Assembly (NCBI GenBank): GCA_036278455.1 | Contig: DASULB010000431.1 | Span: forward strand, 1 to 11,693 | Reading direction: 5' to 3' | From: FW021-bin31 sp036278455 | GTDB taxonomy: Bacteria > Bacteroidota > Bacteroidia > Chitinophagales > Chitinophagaceae | Length of the DNA stretch: 11,693 nt | In this document: piece by piece, positions 7,018 through 11,693 of the stretch | How positions within the stretch are numbered: position 1 is the first letter of the stretch | Layout: the number at the start of each line of letters is the position of its first letter | Position numbers and translations under genes: made by a program | The notes under the pieces: model-generated | What the model saw: the letters and a program-made list of their open reading frames with translations, nothing else | Databases searched by the model: none | Told to the model about the DNA's origin: nothing

Positions 7018-8186
7018 GCGATTCATTATACGAAAAAAGGGGTGTCTCCGCCTCCAAGGAAGAGGTACACCAGGCGATCAGGCACCTGGATAAAGGGCTT
7101 TTCCCGGATGCATTCTGCAAGATCCTTCCCGATATACTGGGGAATGATCCGGCTTATTGCAACATCATGCATGCCGACGGTGCCGGTACCAAATCTTCGC
7201 TGGCCTATGCCTATTGGAAGGAAACAGGCGATCTGAGTGTATGGAAGGGCATTGCCCGGGACGCCATCGTGATGAATACCGATGACCTTCTGTGCGTGGG
7301 CGCCACGCAAAATATCCTGCTGTCCTCTTCCATAGGGCGCAATAAAAGACTCATTCCGGGGGAAGTCATCGCGGCCATCATTAACGGTACCGAAGAAATT
7401 CTCGGGGAGATGCGGGATTACGGTATCAGCATTTATTCCACCGGTGGGGAAACGGCCGATACCGGTGACATTGTACGGACCATTATCGTTGACTCCACCG
7501 TCACCTGCCGGATGAGACGCGACGAAGTCATCGATAATAAAAATATCAGGCCGGGAGACGTTATCGTAGGACTGGCTTCCTTCGGCAAGGCAGTTTACGA
7601 AGACCAGTACAACGGCGGTATGGGCAGCAACGGACTTACTTCGGCCCGCCATGATGTACTGGATAGATCAATAGCGGAATCCTACCCCGAAAGCTACGAT
7701 ACCGGTCTCCCGGAAGAAGTGATCTATACCGGTAAAAAGAAACTGACCGACGTCACTGACATCCCCGGACATGGAAGCCTGACCATAGGCAGGCTCCTGC
7801 TTTCCCCGACACGCACCTACGGACCGGTCATCAAAAAGGTGCTGGACCTCTACCGGGAACAGATCCACGGCATGATCCATTGCAGCGGCGGGGGCCAAAC
7901 CAAAATATCCCATTTTATTGGGGATATGCGGGTGGTCAAGGATAACCTTTTTCCCCTGCCGCCTTTATTCGCGCTCATCAGGGAAATGTCGGGCGCCGGT
8001 TGGAAGGAAATGTACCAGGTATTTAACATGGGACACCGCCTTGAACTGTATCTTCCTCAAGCGGTTGCCGCTCCAGTGATAGAGATCGCGGAAAGCTTTG
8101 GTGTAGAGGCGCGTATTGTCGGCAGGGTGGAAGAAGGTGAAAAGGCGGTGGTCATTAGAAGTGAATATGGGGAATTTCGCTATTAA
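7014..8186 (+). CDS. purM: Phosphoribosylformylglycinamidine cyclo-ligase (AIR synthase)
   Basis: PurM makes 5-aminoimidazole ribonucleotide from FGAM with ATP, the fifth step of purine synthesis in the cytoplasm. With a TTG start at 7014 the protein has 390 residues and begins MSDSLYEKRGVSA, the usual N-terminus of Bacteroidota PurM; further upstream only TTG codons are in frame, at 6951 (inside the promoter) and at 6978, also in the -7 box. Visible family motifs are HADGAGTK (53-60), GGETADTGD (144-152), GSNGLTSARHD (204-214), SPTRTYGP (264-271), HCSGGGQTK (289-297) and FNMGHR (337-342). The chain is longer than the roughly 345-residue proteobacterial enzyme, as expected for this Bacteroidota form. 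The gene is intact. Neighbours are two lipoproteins and suggest no shared pathway, so it is probably transcribed alone. Confidence 0.93.
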   Translation: MSDSLYEKRGVSASKEEVHQAIRHLDKGLFPDAFCKILPDILGNDPAYCNIMHADGAGTKSSLAYAYWKETGDLSVWKGIARDAIVMNTDDLLCVGATQNILLSSSIGRNKRLIPGEVIAAIINGTEEILGEMRDYGISIYSTGGETADTGDIVRTIIVDSTVTCRMRRDEVIDNKNIRPGDVIVGLASFGKAVYEDQYNGGMGSNGLTSARHDVLDRSIAESYPESYDTGLPEEVIYTGKKKLTDVTDIPGHGSLTIGRLLLSPTRTYGPVIKKVLDLYREQIHGMIHCSGGGQTKISHFIGDMRVVKDNLFPLPPLFALIREMSGAGWKEMYQVFNMGHRLELYLPQAVAAPVIEIAESFGVEARIVGRVEEGEKAVVIRSEYGEFRY

Positions 8187-8322
8187 TAAGGTTCTATCTT
8201 CCCTGTTGCCGCTTGGTCCTAAAGGCGCCGTCAGCAACCGGTTGGAAACGGTCCACCCGCTATGCCTCCCATTTATCATAAAATACAGCTCGCCGGATCC
8301 GGGCGCGACCAATGGCAGGGAA

Positions 8323-8355
8323 TTTGTTTTCAATAAGGGAATAGGGATATTTTTA
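8323..8355 (+). promoter_or_regulatory. Probable promoter of the 8376 lipoprotein gene
   Basis: TTTG at 8323-8326, a 21-bp spacer and TATTTTTA at 8348-8355 fit the Bacteroidota promoter except for the last base of the -7 element (A for G). Transcription would start about 15 nt before ATG 8376, leaving a short, A-rich leader (nine A in a row at 8362-8370). It suggests the lipoprotein is transcribed separately from purM. Confidence 0.5.
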
Positions 8356-8375
8356 AGATTTAAAAAAAAACTACT

Positions 8376-8834
8376 ATGAAAAAGCCAGCACTCATTTTAT
8401 TGATCGCCGTAGCCGGGTTAAGCAGCTGCAGTAAAGACTCGACACCTGTGCATGAAGCGCATTCGCAGGTAATTGATATCAAGCCCTCGGACTGGACCAC
8501 CCAGGATGACGGCCTCAGTTATTCATATACCATTGATGTGCCTGCGTTAACGAATACCGTTTTCGACCATGGCGCGGTGATCGTTTATCTTTCTTTTGTA
8601 GATAATATTTACGAGGCAGTGCCTGAAGAGTTTGATGGGATCTCTTATGGCGCCATCCATTCCACCGGCGCTGTAACCGTTGACATGCACGCGATCGACC
8701 AGGGTAAAATTAATCCGCCCTCAGGGGATATATATGCGAAGGTTTTACTGATCAATGCGCAACAACTGGCCCTGCATCCGAACGTAAATCTCCACGATTT
8801 TGGTGAAGTACAAAAAACCTTTCACATCAAATAA
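8376..8834 (+). CDS. Small lipoprotein, paralogous to the C-terminal domain of the collagen-like protein
   Basis: The 152-residue product has a type II signal (MKKPALILLIAVAGLSSC, lipid-bearing Cys18) and a single beta-rich domain (about 32-152). I do not know a named function. The pattern of Trp40, YTID (51-54), HGAVIVYL (65-72), Y(E)A near 80, GISYG (88-92), STGAVTV (96-102), KVLLIN (122-127) and the end FGEVQKTFHI lines up in order with W200, YQIT, KGAIMVYV, YQA, GINYY, SKGVFTL, KVIIIP and FGDYLKAVRVL of the collagen-like protein at 5738-6682. This is the same domain without the collagen stalk. It is probably anchored in the outer membrane or exposed at the surface. It has its own promoter and terminator and appears to be monocistronic. 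Confidence 0.83.
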   Translation: MKKPALILLIAVAGLSSCSKDSTPVHEAHSQVIDIKPSDWTTQDDGLSYSYTIDVPALTNTVFDHGAVIVYLSFVDNIYEAVPEEFDGISYGAIHSTGAVTVDMHAIDQGKINPPSGDIYAKVLLINAQQLALHPNVNLHDFGEVQKTFHIK

Positions 8835-8861
8835 ACGATAGTATATTTTCTGCAGGTAAGG

Positions 8862-8899
8862 ATCTCCGGGTAGTCATATGCCATCCGGGGATTTTTTTT
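8862..8899 (+). terminator. Intrinsic terminator after the 8376 lipoprotein gene
   Basis: ATCTCCGG (8862-8869) pairs with CCGGGGAT (8885-8892) as an 8-bp stem with one G-U pair and a 15-nt loop. It is followed immediately by eight T (8892-8899, the first also being the last stem base). It lies 27 nt after the stop codon. Confidence 0.78.
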
Positions 8900-9209
8900 G
8901 TTATTGCAATGGCAAACATGCCTGTGGGCATACCTGCAAGCCATATTACAACTTCACTGTGCCGCCCTTCGCGATTCCCGGATCCCTTATCCCGGCACAT
9001 TCCATATTATTCTGGCCCTTGTCCCTTACCCCAAAACTTCGGGCAGTCAAAATTGAAATGCCAACCACCTCCGGCTTTGGCGGTGTTAAGGGTAGTCTCT
9101 GTGCCCTCCTGTTTGACAGCTGTGCGTATTTACGCGGTCAGAAATATTGCCGGAAGACATGCCTGGCAGGCTGGCGGGCTTCGAACGATCATCCAGGATG
9201 ACGGGAGAA
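8900..9209. other. Intergenic stretch after the terminator, nothing recognised
   Basis: Between the terminator and the stop of the minus-strand gene at 9210 I see no gene. The open frames across it are rich in Pro, Cys and His without family resemblance. There is no T-tailed hairpin on the minus strand for the 9210-9590 gene either. Confidence 0.55.
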
Positions 9210-9590
9210 TTAGGCTACATATTGTTCAAGCCATTTTGACGCTCCTTTTTCCGTGGCAAAGATCTTTACCGGCATGCGCGGTTTATTAACCTTAATGAAG
9301 ATATTGCCCATCATGGCGCCAAACGAAGTGCGAAGTACAAGCGCGGAAGCACGCAGGCCGGCTGTTCCTTCATCGGATGAGAAGTACTCTCTGGCTTCCC
9401 GGGTCATGCTGATCACGCCCTTATTCAGGATCAGTACCGGGTAGGTTCGGTTTTTTGTAAACCGTTTCCGGCAATCGACGATTTTTCTGGCGATACCCAG
9501 GTCAATGCGGATTCCTTTCTTGAAGGTGGCAATCAGTAGCTTGCCAGAAAGTTCTAAATGCACATAGGAAGTGCTTGTCGTAGTTTTCAT
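9210..9590 (-). CDS. Small STAS-like domain protein of unknown function
   Basis: I start at ATG 9590 (126 residues, MKTTTSTSYVHLELSGK); an in-frame TTG two codons earlier is less likely. There is no signal peptide or membrane helix, so it is cytoplasmic. The pattern is beta-strand/helix alternation: YPVLILNKG (50-58), then TREAREYFSSDEGT (63-76), a small-residue helix, and a final segment NIFIKVNKPRMPVKIF...KWLEQY (96-124). This resembles a family of short Bacteroidota proteins with a STAS/SpoIIAA-like fold, which are usually annotated as hypothetical (I associate it with DUF7793, from memory). No catalytic residues are evident and the partner is unknown. It stands alone between a terminator-bounded gene and a pseudogene on the other strand. 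Confidence 0.75.
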   Translation of the reverse strand: MKTTTSTSYVHLELSGKLLIATFKKGIRIDLGIARKIVDCRKRFTKNRTYPVLILNKGVISMTREAREYFSSDEGTAGLRASALVLRTSFGAMMGNIFIKVNKPRMPVKIFATEKGASKWLEQYVA

Positions 9591-9822
9591 AGGCAAAGGA
9601 TTGGGAGTTATATAGGTAAAAAGCGTTGGTAAGTTACGTATTCTTTTTTAAAATCGGAAATCATAGCACGCAGTTATGAATGTACTATGTGGTAGAAGCT
9701 ACCCACTCCATAGGTTATAAGAAGTGCATATGCTATTTCCTGTACGTATAAAACGTACGTTGAACCACGTAGTTAAATCCTTAAAAAATACGGTTTTGAA
9801 CGGATGTTTGCCATCTTCATAA
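9591..9822. other. AT-rich intergenic region with a compact hairpin
   Basis: This stretch precedes the thioredoxin pseudogene and is clearly AT-richer than the left part of the window. GTACGT (9742-9747), loop ATAAA and ACGTAC (9753-9758) form a perfect 6-bp inverted repeat, followed by no T run. Bits of the missing N-terminus of the pseudogene may lie near 9800-9822 but are not readable. Confidence 0.5.
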
Positions 9823-11007
9823 GCCGTCATTTTCGATTTTTTTCAACCTGGTGTGGATCTTGTGTAGAAGCATTGCCTAAACTAGACTCATTACAAAAGC
9901 AATCTGGAAATAAGGTACAGATAATGGTTGTTGATTATGAAAGGCCAGACATAGTAAGAACCTTTTGGCGAAAAATCCCACAGGCAGGCTTAGTTCATTG
10001 CCTTTTATTATAGCCGACAGCCTGCTAAGTAGCTATTTCCCACACCGGACTGTTCCCCATGAAACATGGATTGATAAAAACGGCAAAATACAGCCCATTA
10101 CGTCCGCTTATTATGTAAATGCAAATAATATAAAGGTTAATCGATTCAGAACTCCTGCAGTTACCAATAAAGCAGAGTGGTATGGATTTTACACCCAATA
10201 AACCATTATTAGTGGATGGCAATGGTGGCGATAGATTGCTTTTTAGAGGCACTTTCGGTAAATGTATCAATGGAGTAGAAGTCATATGGGATACGAGGGA
10301 TAGCAATGCAATCAGATTTGATGTGATCAATGCCAGTATCCTTGCATTGTGTAATTTTGCGATTAATGGTATTGGGAATGTGGGAAATCCATCCCGTTAT
10401 ATACATAGTGATTCGATACCATTTGATTCATGGTATAAAAGGAATGTCTATTGCTATGAAATAATTGCGCTCCGCACACCAATTCCAAAGCTTTAAAAAA
10501 TAATGTTACGGAATCTAAATGGATATCTTGGATTAAACGGACGTAAAGAAAGGAGGGTCGTGAACCGTTGGGCATTAACAGATACCTTAAAAAACAATGT
10601 ATTCTACAAGCAATTGGAGGTAAGCCTGAAATAAAATATAATAAGCAATTGCTAACCCATACTCTTCAAAATGAGCCGATGGCAAGAATAATTAAAGCAG
10701 TTTTGATTACACAGATACCCAATATGCCCTTAAGGCCTATCATTGTAAATGAAACGCATTATTCAGGGAACGTTGACTTGGATCTCAAAGTCAGCGACAT
10801 ACATCACGCTTCTATTGCTGCGTTACGCAAAGCCTTAAAGCCGTATGGGTTAGATTTAATACCTGTAAATGCAATCTCGAGATGTTTGTATTAACGGAAA
10901 ATAATTACAAAAACGCTGAAAGAGCAGAATATCTAACTGACCAGGCACTGCTTCCTCCAAAGATCCAACACCCGCTTAGAAATGGATATCGTTTTAGGAG
11001 CCATTGA
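9823..11007 (+). pseudogene. Decayed TlpA-family thioredoxin-like protein with C-terminal extension
   Basis: A thioredoxin-fold protein can be followed through at least six segments in changing frames. AVIFDFF (9823-9843) is followed by STWCGSCVEALPKLDSL (from 9843), which carries the CGSC redox motif. Then come RLSSLPFIIADSLLSSYFPH...ETWIDKNGKI (frame of 9965), DFTPNKPLLVDGNGGD...YCYEII (10182-10493), an in-frame TAA at 10494, LNGYLGLNGRKERR (to 10634), GGKPEIKY...IVNETHYSGNVDLDL...YGLDLIPVN (frame of 10568), and finally NLEMFVLTENNY (ending 11007). Similar intact Bacteroidota proteins are secreted TlpA-type oxidoreductases with a C-terminal region reminiscent of TIGR03435/DUF3738. The N-terminus and signal peptide are missing. 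Two shifts lie in T runs (9837-9843 and 9963-9966), but three others and the stop make sequencing error an unlikely full explanation. Confidence 0.83.
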
Positions 11008-11189
11008 TTCGCCAGGCAGCGAAACTGTTGAATTGTAACGGTCAACACGACAGATAAAACAATCCCTCCACCTCTGAAGTAAATGACAAATACTTCCTAG
11101 ATCGATGCGGAATAACCGGTTGTTCATTTGTACGTCAATATCCGGATGATGGCGCCGTACAAGTGGCCAGAAGGTCATGAGCAGGTATT

Positions 11190-11222
11190 AATCCCCGGCA
11201 GGCCATGTGCCAACCGGGAATT
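11190..11222 (-). terminator. Hairpin just downstream of the TonB-domain gene
   Basis: Read on the minus strand, AATTCCCGG (11222-11214) and CCGGGGATT (11198-11190) form a 9-bp stem with one G-U pair and a 15-nt loop, 12 nt after the stop codon of the TonB-domain gene. Only two T follow the stem, so termination would be weak. The rest of 11008-11234 shows no gene. Confidence 0.42.
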
Positions 11223-11234
11223 ATTGCAGCGTGG

Positions 11235-11693
11235 TTATTGCAGCACGAAGCGGACAGGCAAACTATATTGAACGTTTACTATGATCCCTTTCTCACTCCC
11301 TGGTTCCCATCGGGGCATGCTTTTTACTACGCGCTCGGCCTCTTGTTCCAAACCACCGCCTTTCTTTGTCCCCAAGGTGGTAATGCTATGTAACTCACCA
11401 TCTCTGCCGACAATGAATTGGACAACGACGGTCCCTTGTATGCCGTTTTCCCGGGCAACACGGGGATAATGGATATGATCGTGGAGATATTTCATCAGGG
11501 CCGGCTCTCCGCCCGGAAAAGAGGGCATTCTTTCGACAGAGGTGTAGACCTTACTGGTGTCTGTGGCGCCGGTGCCTGGGACGGCCCTTGGAGCGGCTGG
11601 CGGCGGGGGTACCTCACCGGTTGTGCTGTTTTCGGTATCCGGGGAAAGTTTACCATTCCTGCAACTGCCAGCAAATAACAGGGCAGTGGCTGC
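11235..11693 (-). CDS. TonB C-terminal-domain protein, probable lipoprotein, 5' end cut
   Basis: The last 152 codons are visible and the frame runs off the right edge. From the edge the protein reads AATALLFAGSC, the end of a signal peptide with a lipobox (FAGS-Cys). A Pro/Ala-rich linker follows (EVPPPPAAPRAVPGTG), then VERMPSFPGGEPALMKYL, and the TonB C-terminal domain to the end: YPRVARENGIQGTVVVQFIV, VVKSMPRWEPG, and VQYSLPVRFVLQ. Classical TonB transduces proton-motive energy from ExbBD to outer-membrane receptors through an N-terminal membrane anchor and a long periplasmic linker. Here the anchor seems to be a lipid and the linker is short, so the role may differ. Only a few residues of the signal peptide can be missing. 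An internal ATG at 11528 would remove the signal and is not preferred. Confidence 0.87.
   Translation of the reverse strand, partial: AATALLFAGSCRNGKLSPDTENSTTGEVPPPPAAPRAVPGTGATDTSKVYTSVERMPSFPGGEPALMKYLHDHIHYPRVARENGIQGTVVVQFIVGRDGELHSITTLGTKKGGGLEQEAERVVKSMPRWEPGSEKGIIVNVQYSLPVRFVLQ

Noticed and set aside
7026..7652. 208-codon minus-strand ORF inside purM
   Set aside because: It is antisense to strongly conserved PurM motifs and has no family resemblance of its own.
10933..11178. Minus-strand 81-codon ORF overlapping the end of the thioredoxin pseudogene
   Set aside because: Its translation matches no family I know, and it overlaps plus-strand codons that continue the pseudogene (EMFVLTENNY onward).

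Overview
The window looks like a chromosomal segment of a Bacteroidota species, most likely Chitinophagaceae (Chitinophaga-like). The grounds are a SusC/SusD pair, lipoproteins with Bacteroidota lipoboxes, start codons without Shine-Dalgarno sequences, promoters of the TTTG-N19/21-TAnnTTTG type, a Bacteroidota-type PurM of about 390 residues, and a TlpA-type thioredoxin with a long C-terminal extension. Family names come from reading the translations; no database search was possible.

Layout. (1) 1-2308: the 3' end of a SusC/RagA TonB-dependent receptor, then a complete SusD/RagB lipoprotein, with a 14-bp tandem repeat in the 65-bp spacer. (2) 2309-3343: a 1-kb stretch with no convincing gene but several hairpins and palindromes. 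(3) 3344-5437: a secreted GxGYxYP-family putative glycoside hydrolase with a C-terminal F5/8 type C (discoidin-like) module; its signature motif is degenerate. Parts 1 and 3 together look like a small glycan-utilisation locus. (4) 5738-6682, minus strand: a collagen-like lipoprotein with two Gly-X-Y tracts separated by a duplicated 49-residue module. (5) 7014-8186: purM, read from an excellent promoter and apparently starting at TTG. (6) 8376-8834: a small lipoprotein whose body resembles the C-terminal domain of the collagen-like protein, so two paralogous surface lipoproteins flank purM. It ends at a good intrinsic terminator. (7) 9210-9590, minus strand: a small STAS-like protein. (8) 9823-11007: a multiply frameshifted thioredoxin/TlpA pseudogene in visibly AT-richer DNA. 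(9) 11235-11693, minus strand: a TonB C-terminal-domain protein that appears to be a lipoprotein, cut by the window end.

Working together: SusC and SusD would import a glycan that the GxGYxYP protein may bind or cleave. purM is housekeeping (purine synthesis) and has no obvious functional link to its neighbours. I found no CRISPR array, tRNA, rRNA, insertion sequence or recognisable defence system. The least explained items are the lipoprotein domain shared across purM, the leader and start arrangement of purM, a minus-strand terminator with no clear gene to serve, and the hairpin-rich spacer at 2.9-3.26 kb.
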